Source of the DNA: Pegea sp. RAD2-039
Taxonomy: Eukaryota; Chordata; Thaliacea; Salpida; Salpidae
Assembly: GCA_034620365.1 (NCBI GenBank)
Contig: JAQGEQ010000380.1
Location: 1,302,001-1,366,000, forward strand
Reading direction: 5' to 3'
Length of the DNA: 64,000 nucleotides
Part shown: positions 10,646 through 23,240 of the stretch, in pieces
Numbering within the stretch: position 1 is the stretch's first letter
How the letters are laid out: every line of letters starts with the position of its first letter
The notes under the pieces: generated by a model
Database searches by the model: none
Told to the model about the DNA's origin: nothing
Seen by the model: the letters and a program-made list of their open reading frames with translations, nothing else
Made by a program: the position numbers and the translations under genes

Positions 10646-13237
10646 GTAATTCAAACGATTCAATTGAACAGCAAAATGATCCTATTCTACAAGATCAACA
10701 ATCTATTCAATGGAATCTCAGAGTAAGCTATAATTCATAATAATTATTTGTTTTATTCAAAGGTCTAACTCTAATTTTTTCAGAGTATTTTGGATAATTT
10801 AATTGATGATATAAGTAAGTATGTTTTTACTTTAGTTTGTATTTTTAATAATATTTTTATCCTATTATTTTTAAATTGTTTAAAATGGGTTAAGAAAAAT
10901 TGACATTGAAACTTTATTTTCATTATTTTTATTTCAATCAGATGGTAATAGTTCAACAATAAATCAAAGTGAAAGTTTAATTAAAGTTATCAATTATGAT
11001 GATATGAGCTGCAGTAGGCCATTTTTTGCAAACAAATTTGACAAAAATGGCTGGTTTTGTAGCTGCTCTCACTTTCAATATAACTTTTTTATGATTGTAA
11101 CTTTTTAACTCTCTTCAAAATCATACATATTCGAGTTTTCACACATTAAAATGCGGATAATTGAATTATCATAAATGTTACTTTTTAAATAACAATCTTG
11201 CAGCCGAACAAAGATTTTTAAATGCGTTATATCTAAGACACTAAAAAATTTTCTTTATTTTTTAACATCAAGTAATTATCATTAGGCAACATCTATATCC
11301 AACATTTTTGGATGATTCAACTACTGAATTAGTTTTTACTATTCTATCGTTAACTAGAATCACAAATTTGCATTTTTTGTATATATATATTTCCAACTCT
11401 TTTTCCTTATTTATACTTGGTCCTTTATTTCCAATACTTTACAAACGTCTTTGGTTAACTTGGTTTGATTGTCGAAGGTTACTCGATCTGATTGATTTAT
11501 TACCGTCTGATCCGGTTCTTTCTTTATTAGTCTTTTTGCTTGAGTAAAAAAATTGTGATAGAACTATATATTCTACAAAATGTTTAAAGTTAAACAACAA
11601 ATTTGATTTCAAAGAATCAAAAACTGGTAATGAAGATTGTGGTGGAAGTGAAAGTTGTTTTAATCAACCAGAGGTTACAAGAAGAAAGTTGGAAAGTAAA
11701 TCTTTTTAAGTACAACTTCGAAACTAAAGTTATAATGTTTCTAGTGTTATAAGTAATCACATTCAAGAAAATGTTTATGACCAATAGTAACCCATTTACA
11801 TTTTAGATAATATATTATCATTATATAATACTGATCTATTTGGATCAGCAATTATAATAATAATTACTATCAAACAAGATACTTATTATTTAGATCTGCT
11901 TTGATCAGTAATAGCACTAAAAGCCTTAACATGACCAATAGAACTTGTACTGGAGGTTTTTAATTGATCTTATTGTTACAGAATATTCGGAAGCCATTCA
12001 AGAACAACTTCATTTGACTAATAAAATTAACAACCAAAATAAATTTGATGATGATGTTGATAAAGATTCTGTTAAAGATGTTGTTAAAATTGATGATTAT
12101 GAAAATCTTGATGGGAATGTTCTTGACGATATAGACCTAAATGATGTTAATAATAGCGATTTTGAAATTGGAAATGAAGATCAAATCAAAAATGTTCTTG
12201 ATAGTTGTGATGATGAAAAACAAATGAAGAATGCTCTTGGTGATTGTGATAAAGATGACAATGAAGATTCGACGAATAATGAAGAAATGCTTGATAATGA
12301 AAATAAAGAAGATTTTGAAGATGCTCTAAATAAAGAAGATACAAATGAGAAAGGTTAGCAGATATTTATTTAGTAATAGAATATTAATTTATTTTAATAA
12401 CTTTATTTAAGAAATCGAAAAATTTAAGTTATCCAATTAGTCACAAAGACAATCTTACGAATAACTACAAGTAACTTTTTCCAGCTAAAAGTCCTCAAAA
12501 AGAAAAAAAGAAACTGAAAAGGAATCCAGAATTACTCAAAACAAGTAAATTAAACTTTTTCAATTATTTGCATAAAAATATGTTATTAATGTTTCTAGTA
12601 ATAGAACAAAATTAATTTTGTTATAAAAACTTTTTTTGCAGCTGATCTTTATCACTGCGAGTTTTGTGAAGACATTTTTGCTGATAAGAAATTTTTTGAA
12701 TTTCATCTTAAGAGAAAACATCCAACTGATAAAAAATATCCATGTAATCTTTGTGACTATTCTACTGATCTAAAAGGAAATCTCAAACAACATCAATTGA
12801 CTCACAGTAAACAGAAAGCATTTGTTTGTCGCTTGTGTGGAAAACGCTTTGGAATAAAAAGTAACCTCAACAAGCATAATGAGTCAGTTCATTTAAGGAA
12901 GAGGTATCAATGTGAGATTTGCGAAAAATATTTTAGTTTGAAAAGTAACAAACATAGACACATTCGTACTACTCACGAGAAGCAAAAAGCTTATGTTTGT
13001 AATGAATGTGGAAAGTCATTTGGGCAATCGTGTAATCTTACAATACATAAGCGAATCCACACAGGCAAGAAGTTGTTTCATTGCAAGTTTTGCTCAAAAC
13101 CATTTTTGCAATTACCTAATTTGAAGCAACACGAAATCAGTATTCACACCAGAAATTTTCCATACAACTGCAGTGTTTGTAAAAAAGGATTTATTTGTCC
13201 TTCTCGTTTAAAAAATCATCTGATAACTCACAAATAA
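10646..13237 (+). CDS. C2H2 zinc-finger protein gene A (5' end missing)
   Basis: This is a seven-finger C2H2 protein, presumably a nuclear DNA-binding factor. Phase-compatible exons are 10646-10722, 10784-10814, 10942-11013 (donor uncertain), 11615-11695, 11982-12353, 12485-12544 and 12642-13237. The last exon encodes all seven CxxC..HxxxxH fingers; linkers include HTGKKLF, close to the TGEKP type. The 372-nt exon is rich in Asp, Glu and Asn, a possible activation or interaction region. The first visible exon starts in phase 1, so an upstream coding exon is required, but the truncated tRNA lies only 50 bp upstream. The MESYQ first exon of genes B-D is absent, and the three 5' exons have no clear match in them. 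Exon 5 is nearly identical to that of B and C. AATAAA lies at 13303. It may be a headless gene. Confidence 0.75.
11014..11614. other. Gene A intron with hairpin-like insertion
   Basis: The 5' part (11008-11075) forms an imperfect inverted repeat: GCCATTTTT pairs with AAAAATGGC, flanked by GAGCTGC and GCTGCTC-like arms. This suggests a small hairpin insertion. The long open frame at 11308-11547 has unspecific hydrophobic composition and lies in the intron, so it is not called as a gene. Confidence 0.35.
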
Positions 13238-15015
13238 TTTTATGAATTTTTTGTTTGTTCAACTTTTTGTTTAGTTGTTAAAATTGTTTATTTTGTTGTT
13301 TTAATAAAAGTTTAATTCACTCGATTTATTGTGATGTTAATTTGAATGGTTGAAAAGTTTTTAGTTGTAAGAATTGTAATTGATAAAATCGAATGCTCAT
13401 TAAAAAAACAGTTTAAAATAGTTAAATTGATTTTTATTGAATCTATTAGTTACTTGCTAAACCTTTTAAGAAGTCTACTTCTATCGCAACCTTCTATGTC
13501 AACAAGATCCTTTTCAATTATCTTTATCATTTTCTCGCTAAAATTGGATCCCCAATTAGAAATAAGTTGGAATTTATGCAAGATCGCCCTCTATTGGCAG
13601 CTTAGCAACAATCGTCGACTTCTTTGATGACGTAAATCCGGTTTACGTGACGCAGAAAGAAATGAACATTGGTTACAAAGTTTGAAGGAAGGATTAAGAT
13701 GCATTAAAGTAGAAGCTTGATGAAGAACCAGCTGTGGATTGAGAAGCAGATGAGGAGCGCTTTGAACAACGTGACCGCGACGTAGGGCTGCTTGTACGTG
13801 CTTCTGATGACGTAGATGAATGTTGCGACCTTGTACTAATAGCCAGGGTGCGTTGAAGTGACGGAGGTAGCTCAGTGAATGACTAGACTTCTATCGATGC
13901 ATAATATTATTAGTGAAGTAAAGTCAGATAAAATATTTGTAGATTAATCAGAAGAAATATAAGAAAAAGATTTGTGGTATTGTTGCAATTATCACAAAGT
14001 CCACAATACTGAGGTCATCAGTCTCAAATTGTTAAAAGTATCAACTGGCCATCGATAAAATAATCACGTCATAATTAGTCATAGTAATAACACTTGGTCA
14101 CAATTCAGTGACTTTAATTTGTAAACAAAAAAAAAACTATAAATCATAATTAACATAATGCTCAAGAACTCTACACATTAAAAAACATCAAATTAAAAGA
14201 AAGAAATAAAGAAGTTGTAATCAGAAATATATATGCTATATTTAAAATAAACGTTTTTAGTAAATTAATAGATAATTAATCATGCAAATAATCATAATAA
14301 CAATATACAAAAATTAATACAAAATCAATTTAATAAAATGAAATTTAATACAAAGAAACCTTTTCTTAAAAGTATATTTTACAACGAATAATTAATGCTA
14401 TACCAAATCCCATTAAAATTTAAGAATGACATCTAAAGCAGTTTATTATCCGTAATTTCCAAAATATGTTTTGCTTTTACGGAATGTGCTAGTCGTTTCT
14501 TGATTATTATTTCACTTTTCATAATTACAAAAGCAAACTTTTGAGTTTGGGCGTTCCCATTCTAACAAAAAGTTTTTTATTTTTCTCTTTTTGTCATCGA
14601 GTCAGGATGTTAAATTTACCACTGATAATTGCTAAATATCTAGTTTAATTATTAAAAGTTCATATTGATCTAACTTTATCTTTTTATGAATTTCTAAACT
14701 GAGTTTGAAGAAGCTAAATGCAAGCAAACATTTATTTAGTGCATATACTTACGTTCAGAAGTTTTGTTTATGGTTTTTTAGTTTGTTTTTTCTTATATAA
14801 TGTTTTATTTTGCTTTTTTTATATTTAAGTGCTTTTTGATGTTCATTAATTTTTCAAAAACAGAAAAATTTCATGATCTTATAAATACCAAATTAGTGTT
14901 GAAATAGTTAACATTTGGTATTACTTATGGTAATTAGAAAAACGTTCTTTTACAATTAAACTTAAGTTAACTTTATCAATATTTCTTATATAAACAGACT
15001 TAGTAATTGAGAATA
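13238..15015. other. Intergenic DNA between zinc-finger genes A and B
   Basis: The segment begins with the gene A 3' UTR and its poly(A) signal. From about 13560 to 13890 it becomes GC-richer with many CpGs: a CCAATAGAGGGC box (minus strand, 13586-13597), TGACGTAAA and TTTACGTGA arms around CCGG (13624-13650), and more GACGTA boxes. The rest is AT-rich. The same block recurs after genes B and C as part of the 4.04-kb duplication. No gene was recognised in it. Confidence 0.5.
13303..13308 (+). promoter_or_regulatory. Poly(A) signal, zinc-finger gene A
   Basis: AATAAA 66 bp downstream of the stop codon. The equivalent signals are at 17339-17344 (B) and 21528-21533 (C), and the variant ATTAAA at 25564-25569 (D). 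Confidence 0.7.
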
Positions 15016-17273
15016 ATGGAAAGTTATCAATTTAATACACTTGATTTGTGGTTGGAAGAAAATCATTATGATGTAGCTGATGAAACTTCTGCAGTTGAAT
15101 TCTTTCCTCCTGATGAAGAAAGTTGGAGTCCATCGGTAATAGAGCGTGTAAAGTATCATATTGAAAATTATTACGATGAAAAAATCCAAAATAATGGAAA
15201 TGATTTATGGAAAGTGGGTTCACATGATGATAATAACATCTCTGATATCCCATCTAAAGAATCTGGTGCTTCTACAAGTCAAGTAGGAGATCTGAACAAT
15301 GTATCTTCATCTGAAACATTTGTAAATATCTTTATTTTGTTTATTTGTGCTTACAGTCAAAATGTTAGTTGTTTCTACATAGAAAAATTAATAGTTTGAT
15401 AAATGATTTCAGTATTATTTTTACTATTTTTTTTGTAATCTTTTATGAATATATAGATAATCTAATTTATATAATTTTACTTGGATTCTTATTTGCTTTA
15501 GAGCTTTATAAGACAGAACTAATAACAAATCAAATTTATTTTCAGCCTAAGCAACAAGAAGATTTCAATTCTTCTAGATTATTGGTTGAAAAAGGTAAAT
15601 TACAACTTTAAATGATCTTATGATGTTATAATAGATGATTTTATTGTTTGTTTATGTTTTCTAGTTTGGTTTTATAATTAAGTCATTTTAATATAGATAG
15701 TTTAATGTAATGAACTGAGCAAACCATTAAATTGGTATTGTTAAAGTGTTAGATAAACGTTTTCTTAAACTGTTTTTTATAATTTTAATCAACATTTTAA
15801 TTAAGATTATTGCTTGAGTTAAAGAAATTGTGATAAAAATTTATATACTACAAAATGCTGAAATTTAAACAACAAATTTGATATCGAAGGATCAAAAAAT
15901 GATATCAAATATGAAAGTTGTTTCAATCAACCAGAGATTAAAAGAAGAAAGTTGGAAAGTAAAACTGTTTTAGAGATTTCTACAGAATATTCGGAAGCCA
16001 TTCAAGAACAACTTCATTTGACTAATAAAATTAACAACCAAAATAAATTGGATGATGAGGCTGTTGATGAAGATTTTGTTAAATATTTTTTAAGTGATGC
16101 CTATGACAATTTCGTTGGAAATGTTCTTGAAGATGAAGACCTAAATGACGTTAATAATTGCGATTTTGAAAATGGAAATAAGGATCAAGTTGAATATGCT
16201 CTTGATGGTTTTGATGGCAAAAATCAAATGAAGACTGTTGTTGATGTTGGTGATAAAGATGACAATGAAGATTCTGCAGATGATAATGAAGAAATGCTTC
16301 TTATTATTATTGCTTCTAATAATAATAATAATAAATATGAAGAAGACTTTGAAGAAGCTCTAAATAAAGAAGATAAAAATGATAATGGTAAGAAGATAAT
16401 TATTTAGTAATAGAATATTAAATTATAAAAATAACCTAAATTGAAAAATCGAAAAATTTAAGTCATCTAATTAGTCACAAAGACAATTTTATGAATAACT
16501 ACAAGTTACTTTTTCCAGCTAAAAGTTCTCAAAAAGAAATAAAGAAACTGAAAAGGAATTCTGAATTAATCAAAAGAAGTAAATTAAACTTTTTTCAGTT
16601 ATTTGCATAAAAATATCTTATTAATGCTTCCAGTATTAGGATAAAATTAATTTTTTAAATAAAACATTTTTTTGCAGCTGATCTTTATCACTGCGAATTT
16701 TGTGAAGAGATTTTTGCTGATAAGAAATTTTTTGAATTTCATCTTAAGAGAAAACATCCAACTGATAAAAAATATCCATGTAATCTCTGTGACTATTCTA
16801 CTGATCTAAAAGGAAATCTTAAACAACATCAATTGACTCACAGTAAACAGAAAGCATTTGTTTGTCGCTTGTGTGGAAAACGCTTTGGAATAAAAAGTAA
16901 CCTCAACAAGCATAATGAGTCAGTGCATTTAAGGAAGAGGTATCAATGTGAGAATTGCAAAAAATATTTTAGTTCGAAAAGTTACAAACATAGACACATT
17001 CGTACTACTCACGAGAAGCAAAAAGCTTATGTTTGTAATGAATGTGGAAAGTCATTTGGGCAATCGTGTAATCTTACAATACATAAGCGAATCCACACAG
17101 GCAAGAAGTTGTTTCATTGCAAGTTTTGCTCAAAACCATTTTTGCAATTACCTAATTTGAAGCAACACGAAATCAGTATTCACACCAGAAATTTTCCATA
17201 CAACTGCAGTGTTTGTAAAAAAGGATTTATTTGTCCTTCTCGTTTAAAAAATCATCTGATAACTCACAAATAA
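15016..17273 (+). CDS. C2H2 zinc-finger protein gene B (intact, chimeric)
   Basis: This model is intact at 502 aa. Exons are 15016-15321, 15546-15594, 15890-16387, 16519-16578 and 16678-17273, and all phases agree. The ATG at 15016 opens an acidic N-terminus starting MESYQFNTLDLWLEENHYDV. Residues about 120-284 are very rich in Asp, Glu and Asn. Exon 4 is a short basic segment (KKLKRN). Residues about 309-500 hold seven C2H2 fingers, all with complete Cys and His ligands. The protein is expected to be nuclear and to bind DNA; target and function are unknown. Exons 1-4 match gene D and the fingers match gene A, so it is a recombinant. In exon 3 a 27-nt GT..AG remnant (15959-15985) replaces an intron found in A and C and reads in frame as nine residues. 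Poly(A) signal AATAAA is at 17339. Confidence 0.85.
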
Positions 17274-19050
17274 TTTTATGAATTTTTTGTTTGTTCAACT
17301 TTTTGTTTAGTTGTTAAAATTGTTTATTTTGTTGTTTTAATAAAAGTTTAATTCACTCGATTTATTGTGATGTTAATTTGAATGGTTGAAAAGTTTTAGT
17401 TGTAAGAATTGTAATTAATAAAATCGAATGCTCATTAAAAAAACAGTTTAAAATAGTTAAATTGATTTTTATTGAATCTATTAGTTACTTGCTAAACCTT
17501 TTAAGAAGTCTACTTCTATCGCAACCTTCTATGTCAACAAGATCCTTTTCAATTATCTTTATCATTTTCTCGCTAAAATTGGATCCCCAATTAGAAATAA
17601 GTTGGAATTTATGCAAGATCGCCCTCTATTGGCAGCTTAGCAACAATCGTCGACTTCTTTGATGACGTAAATCCGGTTTACGTGACGCAGAAAGAAATGA
17701 ACATTGGTTACAAAGTTTGAAGGAAGGATTAAGATGCATTAAAGTAGAAGCTTGATGAAGAACCAGCTGTGGATTGAGAAGCAGATGAGGAGCGCTTTGA
17801 ACAACGTGACCGCGACGTAGGGCTGCTTGTACGTGCTTCTGATGACGTAGATGAATGTTGCGACCTTGTACTAATAGCCAGGGTGCGTTGAAGTGACGGA
17901 GGTAGCTCAGTGAATGACTAGACTTCTATCGATGCATAATATTATTAGTGAAGTAAAGTCAGATAAAATATTTGTAGATTAATCAGAAGAAATATAAGAA
18001 AAAGATTTGTGGTATTGTTGCAATTATCACAAAGTCCACAATACTGAGGTCATCAGTCTCAAATTGTTAAAAGTATCAACTGGCCATCGATAAAATAATC
18101 ACGTCATAATTAGTCATAGTAATAACACTTGGTCACAATTCAGTGACTTTAATTTGTAAACAAAAAAAAAACTATAAATCATAATTAACATAATGCTCAA
18201 GAACTCTACACATTAAAAAACATCAAATTAAAAGAAAGAAATAAAGAAGTTGTAATCAGAAATATATATGCTATATTTAAAATAAACGTTTTTAGTAAAT
18301 TAATAGATAATTAATCATGCAAATAATCATAATAACAATATACAAAAATTAATACAAAATCAATTTAATAAAATGAAATTTAATACAAAGAAACCTTTTC
18401 TTAAAAGTATATTTTACAACGAATAATTAATGCTATACCAAATCCCATTAAAATTTAAGAATGACATCTAAAGCAGTTTATTATCCGTAATTTCCAAAAT
18501 ATGTTTTGCTTTTACGGAATGTGCTAGTCGTTTCTTGATTATTATTTCACTTTTCATAATTACAAAAGCAAACTTTTGAGTTTGGGCGTTCCCATTCTAA
18601 CAAAAAGTTTTTTATTTTTCTCTTTTTGTCATCGAGTCAGGATGTTAAATTTACCACTGATAATTGCTAAATATCTAGTTTAATTATTAAAAGTTCATAT
18701 TGATCTAACTTTATCTTTTTATGAATTTCTAAACTGAGTTTGAAGAAGCTAAATGCAAGCAAACATTTATTTAGTGCATATACTTACGTTCAGAAGTTTT
18801 GTTTATGGTTTTTTAGTTTGTTTTTTCTTATATAATGTTTTATTTTGCTTTTTTTATATTTAAGTGCTTTTTGATGTTCATTAATTTTTCAAAAACAGAA
18901 AAATTTCATGATCTTATAAATACCAAATTAGTGTTGAAATAGTTAACATTTGGTATTACTTATGGTAATTAGAAAAACGTTCTTTTACAATTAAACTTAA
19001 GTTAACTTTATCAATATTTCTTATATAAACAGACTTAGTAATTGAGAATA
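17274..19050. other. Intergenic DNA between zinc-finger genes B and C
   Basis: Near-identical to 13238-15015, including the CpG-rich block (about 17595-17925) and its TGACGTAAA/TTTACGTGA inverted repeat. No gene was recognised. Confidence 0.5.
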
Positions 19051-21462
19051 ATGGAAAGTTATCAATTTAATACACTTGATTTGTGGTTGGAAGAAAATCA
19101 TTATGATGTAGCTGATGAAACTTCTGCAGTTGAATTCTTTCCTCCTGATGAAGAAAGTTGGAGTCCATCGGTAATAGAGCGTGTAAAGTATCATATTGAA
19201 AATTATTACGATGAAAAAATCCAAAATAATGGAAATGATTTATGGAAAGTGGGTTCACATGATGATAATAACATCTCTGATATCCCATCTAAAGAATCTG
19301 GTGCTTCTACAAGTCAAGTAGGAGATCTGAACAATGTATCTTCATCTGAAACATTTGTAAATATCTTTATTTTGTTTATTTGTGCTTACAGTCAAAATGT
19401 TAGTTGTTTCTACATAGAAAAATTAATAGTTTGATAGATGATTTCAGTATTATTTTTACTATTTTTTTTGTAATCTTTTATGAATATATAGATAATCTAA
19501 TTTACATAATTTTACTTGGATTCTTATTTGCTTTAGAGCTTTATAAGACAGAACTAATAACAAATCAAATTTATTTTCAGCCTAAGCAACAAGAAGATTT
19601 CAATTCTTCTAGATTATTGGTTGAAAAAGGTAAATTACAACTTTAAATGATCTTATGATGTTATAATAGATGATTTTATTGTTTGTTTATGTTTTCTAGT
19701 TTGGTTTTATAATTAAGTCATTTTAATATAGATAGTTTAATGTAATGAACTGAGCAAACCATTAAATTGGTATTGTTAAAGTGTTAGATAAACGTTTTCT
19801 TAAACTGTTTTTTATAATTTTAATCAACATTTTAATTAAGATTATTGCTTGAGTTAAAGAAATTGTGATAAAAATTTATATACTACAAAATGCTGAAATT
19901 TAAACAACAAATTTAATATCGAAGGATCAAAAAATGATATCAAATATGAAAGTTGTTTCAATCAACCAGAGATTAAAAGAAGAAAGTTGGAAAGTAAAAC
20001 TGTTCTAAGTACAACTTCTAAACTACAATGTTCTGATAAGTAATCACAACAACTTCAATATTTATGATAAACTAAACCCAAAACAAATATAGATAATATA
20101 TTATTATTAAATAATAGTGATCTGTTTTGATAAGGAATAGCATTAAAACCCTTAACATAACCAATAGAACTTGCACTGGAGGTTTTTTAATTAATCTTAT
20201 TGTTACAGAATGTCCTGAAGCCATTAACCAAAATAAATTGGATGATGAGGCTGTGATGAAGATTTTGTTAAATATGTTATAAGTGATGACTATGACAATT
20301 TCGTTGGAAATGTTCTTGAAGATGAAGACCTAAATGACGTTAATAATTGCGATTTTGAAAATGGAAATAAGGATCAAGTTGAATATGCTCTTGATGGTTT
20401 TGATGGCAAAAATCAAATGAAGACTGTTGTTGATGTTGGTGATAAAGATGACAATGAAGATTCTGCAGATGATAATGAAGAAATGCTTCTTATTATTATT
20501 GCTTCTAATAATAATAATAATAAATATGAAGAAGACTTTGAAGAAGCTCTAAATAAAGAAGATAAAAATGATAATGGTAAGAAGATAATTATTTAGTAAT
20601 AGAATATTAAATTATAAAAATAACCTAAATTGAAAAATCGAAAAATTTAAGTCATCTAATTAGTCACAAAGACAATTTTATGAATAACTACAAGTTACTT
20701 TTTCCAGCTAAAAGTTCTCAAAAAGAAATAAAGAAACTGAAAAGGAATTCTGAATTAATCAAAAGAAGTAAATTAAACTTTTTTCAGTTATTTGCATAAA
20801 AATATCTTATTAATGCTTCCAGTATTAGGATAAAATTAATTTTTTAAATAAAACATTTTTTTGCAGCTGATCTTTATCACTGCGAATTTTGTGAAGACAT
20901 TTTTGCTGATAAGAAATTTTTTGAATTTCATCTTAAGAGAAAACATCCAACTGATAAAAAATATCCATGTAATCTCTGTGACTATTCTACTGATCTAAAA
21001 GGAAATCTTAAACAACATCAATTGACTCACAGTAAACAGAAAGCATTTGTTTGTCGCTTGTGTGGAAAACGCTTTGGAATAAAAAGTAACCTCAACAAGC
21101 ATAATGAGTCAGTGCATTTAAGGAAGAGGTATCAATGTGAGAATTGCAAAAAATATTTTAGTTCGAAAAGTTACAAACATAGACACATTCGTACTACTCA
21201 CGAGAAGCAAAAAGCTTATGTTTGTAATGAATGTGGAAAGTCATTTGGGCAATCGTGTAATCTTACAATACATAAGCGAATCCACACAGGCAAGAAGTTG
21301 TTTCATTGCAAGTTTTGCTCAAAACCATTTTTGCAATTACCTAATTTGAAGCAACACGAAATCAGTATTCACACCAGAAATTTTCCATACAACTGCAGTG
21401 TTTGTAAAAAAGGATTTATTTGTCCTTCTCGTTTAAAAAATCATCTGATAACTCACAAATAA
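19051..21462 (+). pseudogene. C2H2 zinc-finger gene C, frameshifted
   Basis: Exons are 19051-19356, 19581-19629, 19925-19993, 20209-20576, 20708-20767 and 20867-21462. Exon 1 and the seven-finger exon are intact and nearly identical to gene B. The acidic exon (20209-20576) has lost 33 nt in frame plus one further base (GAGGCTGTGATG for GAGGCTGTTGATG). Its length therefore no longer fits the phase, and translation stops at a TAA (about 20279-20281) before the fingers. Unlike B and D it keeps the upstream intron (19994-20208), as gene A does. It could make only a truncated acidic protein unless translation starts again downstream. An error in the assembly at one base cannot be excluded. Confidence 0.75.
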
Positions 21463-23240
21463 TTTTATGAATTTTTTGTTTGTTCAACTTTTTGTTTAGT
21501 TGTTAAAATTGTTTATTTTGTTGTTTTAATAAAAGTTTAATTCACTCGATTTATTGTGATGTTAATTTGAATGGTTGAAAAGTTTTTAGTTGTAAGAATT
21601 GTAATTGATAAAATCGAATGCTCATTAAAAAAACAGTTTAAAATAGTTAAATTGATTTTTATTGAATCTATTAGTTACTTGCTAAACCTTTTAAGAAGTC
21701 TACTTCTATCGCAACCTTCTATGTCAACAAGATCCTTTTCAATTATCTTTATCATTTTCTCGCTAAAATTGGATCCCCAATTAGAAATAAGTTGGAATTT
21801 ATGCAAGATCGCCCTCTATTGGCAGCTTAGCAACAATCGTCGACTTCTTTGATGACGTAAATCCGGTTTACGTGACGCAGAAAGAAATGAACATTGGTTA
21901 CAAAGTTTGAAGGAAGGATTAAGATGCATTAAAGTAGAAGCTTGATGAAGAACCAGCTGTGGATTGAGAAGCAGATGAGGAGCGCTTTGAACAACGTGAC
22001 CGCGACGTAGGGCTGCTTGTACGTGCTTCTGATGACGTAGATGAATGTTGCGACCTTGTACTAATAGCCAGGGTGCGTTGAAGTGACGGAGGTAGCTCAG
22101 TGAATGACTAGACTTCTATCGATGCATAATATTATTAGTGAAGTAAAGTCAGATAAAATATTTGTAGATTAATCAGAAGAAATATAAGAAAAAGATTTGT
22201 GGTATTGTTGCAATTATCACAAAGTCCACAATACTGAGGTCATCAGTCTCAAATTGTTAAAAGTATCAACTGGCCATCGATAAAATAATCACGTCATAAT
22301 TAGTCATAGTAATAACACTTGGTCACAATTCAGTGACTTTAATTTGTAAACAAAAAAAAAACTATAAATCATAATTAACATAATGCTCAAGAACTCTACA
22401 CATTAAAAAACATCAAATTAAAAGAAAGAAATAAAGAAGTTGTAATCAGAAATATATATGCTATATTTAAAATAAACGTTTTTAGTAAATTAATAGATAA
22501 TTAATCATGCAAATAATCATAATAACAATATACAAAAATTAATACAAAATCAATTTAATAAAATGAAATTTAATACAAAGAAACCTTTTCTTAAAAGTAT
22601 ATTTTACAACGAATAATTAATGCTATACCAAATCCCATTAAAATTTAAGAATGACATCTAAAGCAGTTTATTATCCGTAATTTCCAAAATATGTTTTGCT
22701 TTTACGGAATGTGCTAGTCGTTTCTTGATTATTATTTCACTTTTCATAATTACAAAAGCAAACTTTTGAGTTTGGGCGTTCCCATTCTAACAAAAAGTTT
22801 TTTATTTTTCTCTTTTTGTCATCGAGTTAGGATGTTAAATTTACCACTGATAATTGCTAAATATCTAGTTTAATTATTAAAAGTTCATATTGATCTAACT
22901 TTATCTTTTTATGAATTTCTAAACTGAGTTTGAAGAAGCTAAATGCAAGCAAACATTTATTTAGTGCATATACTTACGTTCAGAAGTTTTGTTTATGGTT
23001 TTTTAGTTTGTTTTTTCTTATATAATGTTTTATTTTGCTTTTTTTATATTTAAGTGCTTTTTGATGTTCATTAATTTTTCAAAAACAGAAAAATTTCATG
23101 ATCTTATAAATACCAAATTAGTGTTGAAATAGTTAACATTTGGTATTACTTATGGTAATTAGAAAAACGTTCTTTTACAATTAAACTTAAGTTAACTTTA
23201 TCAATATTTCTTATATAAACAGACTTAGTAATTGAGAATA
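21463..23240. other. Intergenic DNA between zinc-finger genes C and D
   Basis: Near-identical to 13238-15015, with the CpG-rich block at about 21785-22115. No gene was recognised. Confidence 0.5.

Noticed and set aside
13866..13885. GGAGGTAGCTCAGTGAATGA, resembling a tRNA A box
   Set aside because: No B box or cloverleaf follows, so it is not a tRNA gene.
14986..15253. Two antisense frames opposite exon 1 of the zinc-finger genes (also at 19021-19288 and 23211-23478)
   Set aside because: They are shadows of the real exon 1, which has an ATG, fits the splice phases and is repeated in all copies.
15322..15358. Very short alternative intron after zinc-finger exon 1 (gtaaat...ttacag)
   Set aside because: Splicing there leads to an immediate in-frame TAG; the acceptor at 15545 keeps the frame and fits all later phases.
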